A stretch of 64,000 nt of DNA from Rothia sp. P100 (GCF_023712425.1 NZ_JAMAYG010000003.1:186001-250000), one strand, 5' to 3'. Positions 53,296 to 62,805 are shown, numbered from the stretch's first letter. Numbers and translations are program-made. The notes: a model not told the origin generated them from the sequence alone.

Positions 53296-54282
53296 TTAGA
53301 AGGGTGCGATTTTAGGCGGCGCAGGGAAGATGGCGTCCAGCTGAGCCAAATCGCCCTCGCTGAAGCGAGTAGCTATGGCGGCAGCGTTGGTGCGCACCTG
53401 GTCGATGGTGGTAGCACCAGCAATGACCGATGACACCGGGCGTTGCTGGGCCAGCCAAGAGAAAGCAACCTGCACCTCGGTCAGTCCGCGCTCGGCGGCA
53501 AACTCCGAGAAAGCACGCATCTGATCCCAGTCTGTCGAGTCCAGCAATTCGGGCTTGATGCGGGTCAGGCGCCCTTCAACAGCGTCTTTACCGGGGTTAT
53601 ATTTACCGGTCAGCAGACCGTTAGCCAGGGGGAAGTAGGGTAGGACGCCCAGGCCAAACTCGCGGGCAGCGGGCAGTACTTCTAGTTCAGCGCGGCGGTC
53701 CAGCAGATTGTAATGGTTCTCTGCGGCGATGTAGCGAGTGCCTAATTTCTTGCCGATATATTCCGCTTGGGCTATCTGCCAACCGGAGTGATTGGAGCTG
53801 CCAATATAGCGCACTTTGCCCTGCTCAATCAGAGTGGCAAGTGCTCCCAGGGTTTCTTCCACGGGGGTGACGGGGTCGGGGGTGTGGTGGAAGTAGAGGT
53901 CAATATAGTCAGTGCCCAAGCGACCCAAGGACGCTTCGATAGCGCGCATGATGTAACGCCGGGAACCTCTCACCCCGTGGTCAGTACCGTTGGCGCCATC
54001 CATATCCATGCCAAATTTAGAAACAATCACGATTTCGTGCCGGTCAATGCCGGTGTCTTTGAGCGCCTGACCGAACATGGTTTCAGATACCCCAGGTCGA
54101 GCCCCGTAAATATCGGCAACATCAAAGAGAGTGATGCCCTGCTCCACGGCGGCTGCCAGCACATCGTTGGTGCCGGTCTGAGTTTCGGTGGCGGTTTTGC
54201 TTCTACCCAGGTTGTTACAGCCCAGGCCCACGCTCGAAACGGTTAGCCCGCTGTTTCCCAGTTGACGATACTCAATGCTCAT
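53296..54282 (-). CDS. Aldo/keto reductase
   Basis: A 328-residue NADPH-dependent reductase with the (beta/alpha)8 AKR fold. The catalytic tetrad is visible: Asp and Tyr in DVADIYGARPG, Lys in IVSKFGM, and His in DLYFHHTPDP. GSSNHSGWQIAQ and the C-terminal VIAGATTIDQVRTNA (cofactor loop) are typical of the YajO/Kv-beta-like group. Monocistronic; substrate unknown. Confidence 0.92.
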   Translation of the reverse strand: MSIEYRQLGNSGLTVSSVGLGCNNLGRSKTATETQTGTNDVLAAAVEQGITLFDVADIYGARPGVSETMFGQALKDTGIDRHEIVIVSKFGMDMDGANGTDHGVRGSRRYIMRAIEASLGRLGTDYIDLYFHHTPDPVTPVEETLGALATLIEQGKVRYIGSSNHSGWQIAQAEYIGKKLGTRYIAAENHYNLLDRRAELEVLPAAREFGLGVLPYFPLANGLLTGKYNPGKDAVEGRLTRIKPELLDSTDWDQMRAFSEFAAERGLTEVQVAFSWLAQQRPVSSVIAGATTIDQVRTNAAAIATRFSEGDLAQLDAIFPAPPKIAPF

Positions 54283-54322
54283 ACCTCTACCCTAGGTATA
54301 AGTCTTCAATCTTACAAAACCC

Positions 54323-54357
54323 GGTGGTACTCAGGGAAAAAGTCCATGAGTACCACC
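54323..54357 (-). terminator. Hairpin after the S1 protease gene
   Basis: GGTGGTACTCA (54323-54333) and TGAGTACCACC (54347-54357) form a perfect 11-bp stem, 45 bp beyond the protease stop. T-richness downstream on the minus strand is modest (GGGTTTTG). Confidence 0.65.
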
Positions 54358-54402
54358 TCGTAGAAAGTTAAGAACATCAGATTAGAGAGTATGAAGTAGG
54401 GC

Positions 54403-55188
54403 CTAGTTTATGGTGGCAAACTCCCCAGTATCAGCAACTCCCAGAGCGTTGACTCCTGCGGTAGGTTGAATCCAGCTTGCAGCCTGACTCAGCAAAGAAT
54501 AGTTAGATTGAGCGTTGATATTACCGCCTGGGGAACGATCACCGGTGGAGCATACAGCTACAATTCGGCCATTAATCACCAAAGGTCCACCCGAGTCCCC
54601 TCGGTTTACTGCACCAGAGACACCCCGCAATTGACCTGCGGGACCACCATAGGCATCAATTGAAGGACCCTCTACCTGCACTGTTGCCATACGTAGGCTA
54701 GTCGTAGGTTGGTCATAGGCCCCCAGCCCGTAACCCACGATAGTTCCAGTATCACCAGTGCGTGGACTGTAGCTAAAATCCAACCTAGCGTAGCTTGGAA
54801 GAAAAACTGATCGGTCTAGTTGAACCAAGGCAATATCTCCACTGGGAGCCGCATAGACTCTACTGGCCCTGACGACTGTAACGGGGTTGAGCTGGTCATT
54901 GGAGTGATAGACCTGCATGTTGGAGGCACCATCGATGCAGTGTTTTGCTGTCAGAACCCATTGTGCGTTGAGTTGTTCACCGGTACAACTGTTGATTCCA
55001 TTGCTGCCGGTCACATTGAACCGGAGCTGGGCAGCCCAAGGACTCGTGGCTACTGAACCACCAATAATATTCGGAGTCGCACAAGAATTGGTATCTGTAT
55101 GCGTTCCAGCGGTAGCCACTGCTACGGAGCTGAAAGAAATTGCACACGTCGCGGCGAGCACGGTGCAGAACTTTTTAATCGAAACCAT
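54403..55188 (-). CDS. Secreted trypsin-like serine protease (S1 family)
   Basis: A 261-residue exported protease. A signal peptide covers residues 1-28 (cleavage near ATAG-TH), a short pro-segment precedes IIGG at 41-44, and the triad is H83 (TAKHC), D118 (GDIAL) and S199 (GDSGGP). Four or five cysteines allow disulfides. Length and layout match actinobacterial trypsin-like proteases. The start region is unusual: a 23-bp unit containing the ATG and the next four codons is tandemly duplicated, so an upstream copy makes a six-codon frame (MVSIKK) ending two bases before this ATG. The coding region is less GC-rich than its neighbours by eye. Confidence 0.92.
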   Translation of the reverse strand: MVSIKKFCTVLAATCAISFSSVAVATAGTHTDTNSCATPNIIGGSVATSPWAAQLRFNVTGSNGINSCTGEQLNAQWVLTAKHCIDGASNMQVYHSNDQLNPVTVVRASRVYAAPSGDIALVQLDRSVFLPSYARLDFSYSPRTGDTGTIVGYGLGAYDQPTTSLRMATVQVEGPSIDAYGGPAGQLRGVSGAVNRGDSGGPLVINGRIVAVCSTGDRSPGGNINAQSNYSLLSQAASWIQPTAGVNALGVADTGEFATIN

Positions 55189-55216
55189 GATTACTTTTTA
55201 ATCGAAACCATGATTA
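55171..55216. repeat. Perfect 23-bp tandem duplication over the S1 protease start codon
   Basis: Positions 55171-55193 and 55194-55216 are identical and directly adjacent. Each copy contains a CAT (ATG on the minus strand) at the same place. TATAAT on the minus strand (55218-55213) lies against the upstream copy, so it is a -10 box only 20-25 bp from the downstream ATG. Confidence 0.9.
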
Positions 55217-55456
55217 TAAAACCTTTCAAGAAAAGTAATTTTCTGGGTAACCACTCTGATGTATCTAAGAACAACCAGGGGGTGATTGGCAAATTTTCGA
55301 AAAATCGCGGATTTCATCCCCTGAAAAAAGCTCCACTCTCACTCAAAGAAACCGGTGCGACCTTTACATATCATCGCAGTAAAGCCCGAAATATTACTGT
55401 CATGTGTCTCAACACACCCGACACAAAGTCAAAAAGCTACACAGAGCGGCGGTTTC

Positions 55457-55486
55457 TTGCCAGCGCCCTGTCTGCGCTTTTAGTGT
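55457..55486 (+). promoter_or_regulatory. Probable promoter of the metF-metE operon
   Basis: TTGCCA (55457-55462) and TAGTGT (55481-55486) spaced by 18 bp, placing the transcript start just before the riboswitch aptamer. The segment 55217-55456 upstream is AT-richer than average and shows no gene. Confidence 0.5.
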
Positions 55487-55499
55487 AGAACCATCAAAT

Positions 55500-55584
55500 C
55501 TATCCAGAGCGACCGAGAGACCTAGCTCGATGACGTCGCAGCAACCACCCCTGACGGGAAAGGTGCTCCTGCTAGGACCGATAG
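55500..55584 (+). promoter_or_regulatory. SAM-I (S-box) riboswitch aptamer ahead of metF-metE
   Basis: The sequence carries the conserved S-box order: P1 CTATC (55500-55504) pairing with GATAG (55580-55584); AGAGC; P2 CGAC/GTCG with GAG/CTC and the GATGA internal loop; GCAGCAACC; a short P3; then AAGGTGCTCCTGC and AGG. SAM binding would shut off methionine synthesis genes. The leader downstream to the metF ATG is 107 bases and contains CTCCC/GGGAG and other GC-rich pairings but no clear terminator, so control is probably at translation or by another structure. Confidence 0.85.
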
Positions 55585-55691
55585 AGTGCATCACCAGCGG
55601 TCCACCCCCCGCACTGTGTGGCGCCCTCCCGCCACCAATGGGAGCGGCCACCGCATTCTTTCGGGTCTACCCAACGACCTGTAAGGAAACC

Positions 55692-56603
55692 ATGAGTACC
55701 TATACACCGGCGCTCTCCTACGAACTCTTCCCACCGCGAAGTTCTGCCAGTTGCGAGAGTCTGCTGACGACTATCGACCAGCTGGCACCCACCAACCCTG
55801 ACTATGTGTCGGTGACCTATTCCGGTGACCGGGCTCGTAAGCAGAAAACCCTGGCCCTGCTAGACCATCTGGTTCATGAAACCCGGCTCACTCCCCTGGC
55901 TCACCTCACCTGTGTGGGGCACACCGCCGAGGAGCTGGAAGCTGCTGTTCGCCGTATTCTGGCGATCGGCGTCCGCGGATTTTTAGCCCTGCGCGGCGAC
56001 CTGCCGCCAGGCAGCACGCAGGCCCCCGATATCCCCTTTGCCCGGTCCCTGGTTGACCTCATCCGCCGGGTAGAGACCCAGGACTTTGCCCACCTAGCGG
56101 CAGGACGCGTGGCAGTGGGGGTAGCTGCCTACCCCTCCCGACACCCGGAGTCCAGCTCGGAACTGCAGGATATTGAAATTCTGCTCTCCAAGGAGCGGGC
56201 GGGGGCTGACTTCGCTATCACCCAGGTTTTCTTTGAGGCGACCCGCTACGAATCCCTGGTGCAGCGGGCCCGAACCGCAGGGGTAACCCTGCCCTTGATT
56301 CCGGGCATCATGCCGGTCACCAGCCTGCGCAGGCTCACAACCCTCTGCTCGCTAGCGGGTCTGCCCGTGCCCCAGCAGCTGGCCTACGACCTGGAAACCG
56401 CGAGCGGGGCCGCCCAACGGCACCGTATCGGGGTGGAGTTCAGCGTCCGCCTGCTCCAAGAATCCCTCGACGCCGGTGCCCCCGGCATCCACTTCTACAC
56501 CTTCAATGAACACGCAGCGGTGCTGGACGTTCTCGAGCAGGTTGACCTGCCCCGCTACAGCACCCGCTTTGAAAACCCCCTGGCCGAACTGACCTACGCC
56601 TAA
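55692..56603 (+). CDS. metF: Methylenetetrahydrofolate reductase
   Basis: A 303-residue FAD enzyme that reduces 5,10-methylene-THF to 5-methyl-THF, the methyl donor for MetE. Motifs: YELFPPRS at the N-terminus, PDYVSVTYSGD, AHLTCVGHT, LALRGDLPPG and AGADFAITQVFFE. The ATG at 55692 is preceded by AAGGA; the frame is open to 55404 but that stretch overlaps the SAM riboswitch and has no protein character. Operon with metE, 38 bp downstream. Confidence 0.95.
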   Translation: MSTYTPALSYELFPPRSSASCESLLTTIDQLAPTNPDYVSVTYSGDRARKQKTLALLDHLVHETRLTPLAHLTCVGHTAEELEAAVRRILAIGVRGFLALRGDLPPGSTQAPDIPFARSLVDLIRRVETQDFAHLAAGRVAVGVAAYPSRHPESSSELQDIEILLSKERAGADFAITQVFFEATRYESLVQRARTAGVTLPLIPGIMPVTSLRRLTTLCSLAGLPVPQQLAYDLETASGAAQRHRIGVEFSVRLLQESLDAGAPGIHFYTFNEHAAVLDVLEQVDLPRYSTRFENPLAELTYA

Positions 56604-56641
56604 AAAATATCGACCTAAAGACCTTATAGAAAGACACCACC

Positions 56642-58972
56642 ATGACCACCGTTTTCCCCACCGCAACCATCACCGGCTACCCCCGTATCGGCGCCCGCCG
56701 CGAACTCAAGCGCGCTGTTGAAGCCTACTGGGCGGGTAAGTCCGGCCAGAAGGAACTGAAGCAGACCGCCCAGAAGATTCAGCAGGACGCCTACCGCACC
56801 CTTACCGAACGCGGCCTGACCGACGACTACGCTATTCCCGCGGACTTCTCCTTCTACGACCAGGTGCTCGATACCACCCGCCTCTTCACCGCCCTGCCCG
56901 CCCGCTTCGAATCGGTACGCGACGGCCGCGGCCTGATTGACCTGGACGGCTACTTCGCCCTGGCTCGCGGCACCGAGCACCTGCCCCCGCTGGAGCTGAC
57001 CAAGTGGTTCGACACCAACTACCACTACCTGGTGCCAGAAATCGGCCGGGCCACCGGCTTTACCCTCAATACTGAAGCTCTCGACGACCTGCTGGCAGCC
57101 GCTGAGGCGGCGGGGACATCCGCCCGCCCCAGCATCACCGGCCCCCTCACCTACCTGCTCCTGGCGAAAGCTGAGGACGGCTCCCCCGCCGACTTCGCGC
57201 CCCTCGACCGTCTAGCAGACCTGTTGCCCCTCTACCGAGAACTGCTCGCCCACCTGGCCAGCCGCGGTGTGCGCTGGGTTCAGTTCAACGAGCCCGCCCT
57301 GGGTGCTGACCAGGCTGTGAGTGAAGCCGAGCTGGTGCAGCTCATTGAGAAGACCTACGGGGAGTTCACCCAGCTCTCTGACCGCCCCTCCCTGCTGGTC
57401 ACCAGCCCCTACGGCAACCTGACCGGTCTATTGGAACCCCTGGTTACCTCGGGCGTAGAGGCCCTGCACCTTGACCTGGTATCTACCGGTTACGATCAGG
57501 ACGCTCTCGCCCGCCTCTTCGGCGGCGATTCGGCTCCCCTGCTGGTGGCAGGTGTAGTGAACGGCCGCAATATCTGGCGCAACGACCTGGCAGCCTCCCT
57601 CCACACCCTGCAGGCGGTGGGGGCGGCGTCCGTCTCGACCTCGACCTCCCTGCAGCACGTGCCCTACGACCTTGACCTGGAAACCGGGCTCGACCAGAAA
57701 CTCACCAGCTGGCTGGCCTTTGCCCACCAGAAGGTCAGCGAAGTTACCGTGCTCGCTCGAGGGCTCGCCGAAGGGCCCGAGGCTATCGCCACCGAGGTTG
57801 AGCAGGCCAAGGTAGCGCTAGTAGCGCGCGCCCAGTCCAGCGGAGTCAACGACCCCTGCATCCGCGAGCGCACCCTCTCCATTACCCCCGAGAACTACGA
57901 GCGTCCGTCCGCTCAGGTGCGTCAGCAGGCCCAGGAGGACCTGAATCTGCCCCTGCTGCCGACCACCACCATCGGGTCTTTCCCGCAGACCGGTCATATT
58001 CGCTCCCTGCGTGCGGACTACCGCAAGGGTGCGCTGACCAGGGAAGAGCTCGATGCCCACCTGCGAGAGGAGATTCGCTGTGCGATTGACTTCCAGGAGC
58101 GCCTGGGGCTGGATGTGCTGGTACACGGTGAAGCTGAGCGTAACGACATGGTGCAGTATTTTGCGGAGAACTTTGACGGATTTGCGCCGACCGAGCACGG
58201 CTGGGTGCAGTCCTACGGGTCGCGCTGTACCCGCCCCTCGATTCTGTGGGGTGATGTGAAGCGTAGCGGTGCGGGTACTCGCGGTGAGGCCTTTACGGTG
58301 CCGTGGATTAGCTTCGCGCAGCGGCAGACCGATAAGCCGGTCAAGGGTATGCTCACCGGCCCGGTGACGATTCTGGCGTGGTCGTTTGTGCGTGATGACC
58401 AGCCTCTGGCGGCGACCGCTACGCAGGTTGCGTTGGCCCTGTCCGATGAGATTGCCGACCTTGAGGCCGCAGGAACCCGCATTATTCAGGTTGATGAGCC
58501 CGCCCTGCGCGAGCTGCTCCCCCTGCGTGCCGAAGACCAGGCAGCCTACCTCGACTGGTCGGTGGGTGCCTTCCGACTGGCGACCTCGCAGGTTGCCGAC
58601 TCCACCCAGATCCACACCCACCTGTGCTACTCGGAGTTCAACGAGATTTTTGGGGCAATCGATGCCCTGAACGCCGATGTCACCTCGATTGAGGCAGCCC
58701 GCTCCCGTCTGGAGCTGCTGGCCGATGTGCCTGAAAGCTTCGACCGCGGCATTGGTCCCGGCGTGTGGGATATCCACTCCCCGCGTGTGCCCCAGGTCGA
58801 TGAGATCGAGAAGCTGCTGGCTACTGCCCTGGAACATATCCACACCCGTCAGCTCTGGGTTAACCCCGACTGCGGCCTGAAGACCCGCGCCTACAAGGAG
58901 ACCAAGGCTTCCATCGAGTCTCTGGTTGCCGCTACCGAGGCTGTACGAGCCAGCCTCACCGTAGCGGTCTAG
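56642..58972 (+). CDS. metE: Cobalamin-independent methionine synthase
   Basis: A 776-residue enzyme transferring the methyl group of 5-methyltetrahydropteroyl-triglutamate to homocysteine. The N-terminal half binds folate (ITGYPRIGARRELKRAVE); the C-terminal barrel carries the zinc site: HTHLCYSEF (His, Cys), HGEAERNDMVQYF (Glu) and NPDCGLKTR (Cys). TTIGSFPQT marks the second domain start. Full family length. It follows metF and is under the same SAM riboswitch, a logical pairing of methyl-donor supply and use. Confidence 0.97.
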   Translation: MTTVFPTATITGYPRIGARRELKRAVEAYWAGKSGQKELKQTAQKIQQDAYRTLTERGLTDDYAIPADFSFYDQVLDTTRLFTALPARFESVRDGRGLIDLDGYFALARGTEHLPPLELTKWFDTNYHYLVPEIGRATGFTLNTEALDDLLAAAEAAGTSARPSITGPLTYLLLAKAEDGSPADFAPLDRLADLLPLYRELLAHLASRGVRWVQFNEPALGADQAVSEAELVQLIEKTYGEFTQLSDRPSLLVTSPYGNLTGLLEPLVTSGVEALHLDLVSTGYDQDALARLFGGDSAPLLVAGVVNGRNIWRNDLAASLHTLQAVGAASVSTSTSLQHVPYDLDLETGLDQKLTSWLAFAHQKVSEVTVLARGLAEGPEAIATEVEQAKVALVARAQSSGVNDPCIRERTLSITPENYERPSAQVRQQAQEDLNLPLLPTTTIGSFPQTGHIRSLRADYRKGALTREELDAHLREEIRCAIDFQERLGLDVLVHGEAERNDMVQYFAENFDGFAPTEHGWVQSYGSRCTRPSILWGDVKRSGAGTRGEAFTVPWISFAQRQTDKPVKGMLTGPVTILAWSFVRDDQPLAATATQVALALSDEIADLEAAGTRIIQVDEPALRELLPLRAEDQAAYLDWSVGAFRLATSQVADSTQIHTHLCYSEFNEIFGAIDALNADVTSIEAARSRLELLADVPESFDRGIGPGVWDIHSPRVPQVDEIEKLLATALEHIHTRQLWVNPDCGLKTRAYKETKASIESLVAATEAVRASLTVAV

Positions 58973-58981
58973 GCGTAAGCA

Positions 58982-59040
58982 AAAGGACGCCGCCCCCGCC
59001 CTCCCTGCCGCCTGGCAGGAGAGTGGGTGGCGGCATCCTT
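58982..59040. terminator. Bidirectional terminator after metE
   Basis: AAAGGACGCCGCC pairs with GGCGGCATCCTT with one mismatch, enclosing a further GC-rich stem CTGCC/GGCAG. A/T-rich ends serve both metE and the convergent MFS gene. Confidence 0.8.
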
Positions 59041-59065
59041 GCATCCGCGAAACGCAGGTGCGGCC

Positions 59066-60586
59066 TTAGTGGGCCATAGGGGCGCTTCCTGCGGCCTGCT
59101 TTCCGGCGGGCAGAAGCAGGGCTACCACGATAGAAGTCAGCGACATAAAGGCTGCTACCAGGAAGGCCAGGTGCACACCGGCCATGTAGGCCTCTACGCC
59201 GGTGCCGCCGTGGGCAGCCGACCCGATACCCATCAGAGCCACAAACAGGGCGGTCGATGCGGCGCCAGAGACCTGCTGGAAGGTGGTCATAGCGGAGGAA
59301 CCAAAGGCGGTCAGCTCACCGGATAAGGAACCCAGCCCCAGGCCCATCATGGGGGTGTTGATGAAGGGCAGGGAGAAGGTCATGAGCACATAAGTGGCAA
59401 TGATGTACCACTGCGGGGTGGTCTGAGAGAAGGTGCTCATCAGCCAGATAGAACCAGCCAAGAGAACTGCGCCGGGCAGAACTAGAGCTCGTGCACCGAA
59501 GCGGTCAGACATGCGTCCTACCAAGGGGCTGAGCACCGCCATGAGTACGCCGCCGGGCAAAAGCATGAGGCCGGTCTGCAGGGCGCTTACGCCCAGCACG
59601 TTGGCGGTGTAAAGCGGGATCAGGATGGAGGTGCCCAGCATGACGCCCATGCCGATGGAAGTCATAAGTACCGTCAGGGTGAAGGAACGGGAACGGAAGA
59701 TCCGCATGTCCATGAAGGGGCCGCGATCTTGCAATTTGAGCTGACGCCAGACAAAAATTGCCAGAATGATAGCTGCTGAAATCACAATAACCCAGGGGTT
59801 AACGGGCAGGTGGGCACCACCGTGGGCTGAACTACCGCCCATAGAAGAAAGACCTAGCACAAGGCCGCCGAAGCCCAGGGTAGAAAGCAGCATGGAGAGC
59901 GCATCCAGCTTCTGGTTACTACCGGTGGGAGCATCCGCGGGGGCTAGCTTCATACCCACCAGCAGGGCGGCAATACCGATGGGAAGCACTAGCCAGAAAA
60001 GCCAGCGCCAGGTTCCCATACCCAGAATCAGACCAGAAACGGTGGGGCCCATAGCGGGGGCAGCAGAGATTACCATGCCGATAATGCCCATGGCCTGACC
60101 AATTTTGCTGGGGGCTACCATGCGCATCATGGTGGTCATGAGTAGCGGCATCATTACACCGGTACCCGATGCCTGCAGCACGCGGCCGGTCAACAGCATG
60201 CCGATACCGGGCGCGGTTGCTGCCACCAGGGTACCCAGCGAAAAGAGCAGCATGGCACCCATAAAGACAGTACGAATAGAGAAGCGGGAAATAATGAAGC
60301 CCGACGCTGGGGTCACTACTGCCATAGTCAGCATGAAACCGGTGGAAGTCCACTGGGCGGTGGAAGCGGTTATGTTGAGGTCTCGCATGATTTCAGGTAG
60401 CGCAACGCCGAGAAGGGTTTCGTTCAGAATGAGAACGAAACCAGCGATGACCATAATGGCAAGTAGCAGGAACTCAGCTTTTTCCAGCTTGTGCGCTACC
60501 GGCATCGATGCGGTAGGCGGGGAGGAATTAACCGCTTTTTGAGCACCCGTTTCAGGAGTGGGTGATGGTGTATGCGTGGAAGACAT
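59066..60586 (-). CDS. MFS drug:proton antiporter, DHA2 family
   Basis: A 506-residue transporter with 14 predicted helices. The early segment LLLAIMVIAGFVLILNETLLGVALPEIMRDL and GFMLTMAVVTPASGFI fit DHA2 (EmrB/QacA-type) exporters, as does the helix-5 motif GTGVMMPLLMTTMM with GxxxGP later (APAMGPTVSGLI). It probably expels hydrophobic or cationic compounds. No TetR or MarR gene is adjacent, but a 14-bp palindrome in its promoter region suggests external control. Confidence 0.92.
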   Translation of the reverse strand: MSSTHTPSPTPETGAQKAVNSSPPTASMPVAHKLEKAEFLLLAIMVIAGFVLILNETLLGVALPEIMRDLNITASTAQWTSTGFMLTMAVVTPASGFIISRFSIRTVFMGAMLLFSLGTLVAATAPGIGMLLTGRVLQASGTGVMMPLLMTTMMRMVAPSKIGQAMGIIGMVISAAPAMGPTVSGLILGMGTWRWLFWLVLPIGIAALLVGMKLAPADAPTGSNQKLDALSMLLSTLGFGGLVLGLSSMGGSSAHGGAHLPVNPWVIVISAAIILAIFVWRQLKLQDRGPFMDMRIFRSRSFTLTVLMTSIGMGVMLGTSILIPLYTANVLGVSALQTGLMLLPGGVLMAVLSPLVGRMSDRFGARALVLPGAVLLAGSIWLMSTFSQTTPQWYIIATYVLMTFSLPFINTPMMGLGLGSLSGELTAFGSSAMTTFQQVSGAASTALFVALMGIGSAAHGGTGVEAYMAGVHLAFLVAAFMSLTSIVVALLLPAGKQAAGSAPMAH

Positions 60587-60647
60587 AAGGCTAAAGATTA
60601 CAGCCTTTGGAGCGAGCGCATAAGTGGGTCTTGCTCACAGTACTTGC

Positions 60648-60661
60648 TTCTCACATGAGAA
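60648..60661. promoter_or_regulatory. Palindrome upstream of the DHA2 exporter gene
   Basis: TTCTCACATGAGAA has perfect TTCTCA/TGAGAA arms around CA, 62 bp before the exporter start. It resembles a repressor site of TetR/MarR-type drug-export promoters. Confidence 0.4.
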
Positions 60662-60825
60662 CTTTTCGACCGTAATAGGTTAATACTCTCTCTTTTTAAC
60701 CCCTTTGGGGAAATTGTTTTTAGGGGTGGCAGTGACTGTAAAAGCAGGGTGTGCCACTCACGCTGACAGCCAAACGGCGAGTAACAAGCCGCCTGGCTAC
60801 GCTCTGCCGCCCTAAACTGGGGGTT

Positions 60826-62805
60826 ATGACACATTCCGGTATTGACACCAGCTTCCTAAACCCAGAGATTGCCCCCGGCGATGACTTCTTCCGCCATGTT
60901 AATGGCACCTGGTACGACTCCCACGAGATCCCCGCTGATCGTTCACGTGACGGCGGCATGTACACACTGCGCGATGAGGCAGAGAAAAATGTACGCACCA
61001 TCGTAGAGAAGTTCGCTGCTAATCAGCCCTCTTCACGAATTGGCGCCCTTTATAGCTCCTTTATGGACACTGAGAAGATTGAGGCGGGCGGGGTAGAGCC
61101 CCTGCTGGCCGAGGTGCAGCCGGTGCTTGAGGTTTCCACCCCCGAGGCTTTCGTCAGGGTCATGGGTGAGTTGGACGCCAAGGCGGGCCACGGCTCCGCC
61201 TTCGGCTGGTACACCAGCATCGACGCAAAGGACCCCGAGAAGTACGTGGTCTACCTGGCGCAGACCGGGCTGGGCCTGCCCGATGAGTCTTACTACCGCG
61301 ATGAAAAGTACGCTGAACTGCGCGACGCCTACACCGCTCACATGGGCCGCATGTTTGAGCTGACCGGTCTGGCCGAACCCTTTGGTCTCAGCCCCCAGGA
61401 CGCTGCTCAGGCGGTCATGGCGCACGAGACCCTGCTGGCCTCCCACCACTGGGATAACGTCAAGAACCGTAACGCTGACCTGCGTTACAATCCCGTAGCT
61501 GCCGCTGACCTGGACACCACGTTCCCCGGCTTCCCCTTTAGCGTCTGGATTGATGCCATGGGTTCCTCCACCGAGCAGTGGGGCACTGTAATCGTCAGCC
61601 AGCCCTCCTACTTTAAGGCAGTTGCACAGATGTGGACTAGCGAGCCGCTCTTCATCTGGAAGCTCTGGTACATCTGGCACATGGCGCACAGCCGCGCTCC
61701 TTACCTGACCGAAGCGGTTGTTGAAGAGAACTTCGATTTCTACGGTCGCACGCTCTCTGGTTCTGAAGAACTGCGTGACCGCTGGAAGCGCGGCGTTGGC
61801 CTGGTTGAGAACGCCCTGGGTGAGGAGGTTGGCAAGGAGTACGTTGCCGTTCACTTCCCGCCGGCTCATAAAGAGAAAATGCTGGCCCTGGTGGACGACC
61901 TGCTAGAGGCCTACCGCCGGTCGATTACTGACCTGGACTGGATGACCAATGAGACCCGCGAGCGTGCTCTAGAGAAGCTGGGCAAGTTCGTCACCAAGAT
62001 AGGTTACCCCGATAAGTGGCGTGATTACTCAGAGCTGAGCCTGACCGATGATCTCTTTGAGAACCTGCGCCGCTCTGCTTTCTTTGAGCACGAGTTCCAA
62101 TTGGGTCGCATTGGTCAGCCGGTGGATAAGACTGAGTGGCTGATGACTCCGCAGACCGTCAATGCCTACTACATGCCCCCGGCTAATGAGATTGTCTTCC
62201 CGGCAGCGATTCTGCAGCCGCCCTACTTTGACCCCGAGGCTGACGATGCGGTCAATTACGGTGCTATTGGCGGCGTGATTGGCCACGAGATAGGCCACGG
62301 TTTTGATGACCAGGGCTCTAAGTATGATGGCACCGGTGCACTGAATAATTGGTGGACCGATGCTGACCGCGAGGAGTTCACCCAGCGCACTGCTACCCTG
62401 GTGGACCAGTACAACGCTTACACCCCGGATGGCCTAGATGCTGAGAAGTTTAAGGTCAACGGTGAGCTGACCCTGGGTGAAAACATTGGTGACCTAGGCG
62501 GTCTTTCTATAGCCCTTAAGGCATATAAGATTGCTCTGGAACGCCAGGGGCTGACCCTTGAAACCGCCCCCGAGATGGACGGCATGAGCGCTACCCAGCG
62601 GGTTTTCTACTCCTGGGCGCAAGCATGGCGCATGAAGACTCGACCCCAGACTGCCGAGATGTTCTTGGCAGTGGACCCCCACTCCCCCGAGAAGTTCCGC
62701 GTCAACGGCGTCGTGCGCAACATCGATGAGTTCTACACCGCCTTTGATGTTCAGCCGGACGCCAAGCTTTACCTGGCACCCGAGGATCGCGTGCGCATCT
62801 GGTAG
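60826..62805 (+). CDS. M13 family (neprilysin-like) zinc metallopeptidase
   Basis: A 659-residue peptidase. The zinc motif HEIGH in GVIGHEIGHGFDDQG and the third ligand in ENIGDLGG are intact; NAYYMPPANEIVFPAAILQPP just before the zinc site is the M13 substrate-binding segment. The final PEKFRVNGVVRN region is also family-specific. No signal peptide or anchor is seen, so it is cytoplasmic like other actinobacterial PepO-type enzymes and degrades oligopeptides. ATG 60826 is used; the open frame to 60751 has no family character. TAAACT at 60813-60818 implies a very short leader. Confidence 0.95.
   Translation: MTHSGIDTSFLNPEIAPGDDFFRHVNGTWYDSHEIPADRSRDGGMYTLRDEAEKNVRTIVEKFAANQPSSRIGALYSSFMDTEKIEAGGVEPLLAEVQPVLEVSTPEAFVRVMGELDAKAGHGSAFGWYTSIDAKDPEKYVVYLAQTGLGLPDESYYRDEKYAELRDAYTAHMGRMFELTGLAEPFGLSPQDAAQAVMAHETLLASHHWDNVKNRNADLRYNPVAAADLDTTFPGFPFSVWIDAMGSSTEQWGTVIVSQPSYFKAVAQMWTSEPLFIWKLWYIWHMAHSRAPYLTEAVVEENFDFYGRTLSGSEELRDRWKRGVGLVENALGEEVGKEYVAVHFPPAHKEKMLALVDDLLEAYRRSITDLDWMTNETRERALEKLGKFVTKIGYPDKWRDYSELSLTDDLFENLRRSAFFEHEFQLGRIGQPVDKTEWLMTPQTVNAYYMPPANEIVFPAAILQPPYFDPEADDAVNYGAIGGVIGHEIGHGFDDQGSKYDGTGALNNWWTDADREEFTQRTATLVDQYNAYTPDGLDAEKFKVNGELTLGENIGDLGGLSIALKAYKIALERQGLTLETAPEMDGMSATQRVFYSWAQAWRMKTRPQTAEMFLAVDPHSPEKFRVNGVVRNIDEFYTAFDVQPDAKLYLAPEDRVRIW

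Noticed and set aside
55404-55691. N-terminal extension of metF
   Set aside because: The stretch is the SAM-I riboswitch and its leader; ATG 55692 has a good ribosome site and starts the conserved domain.
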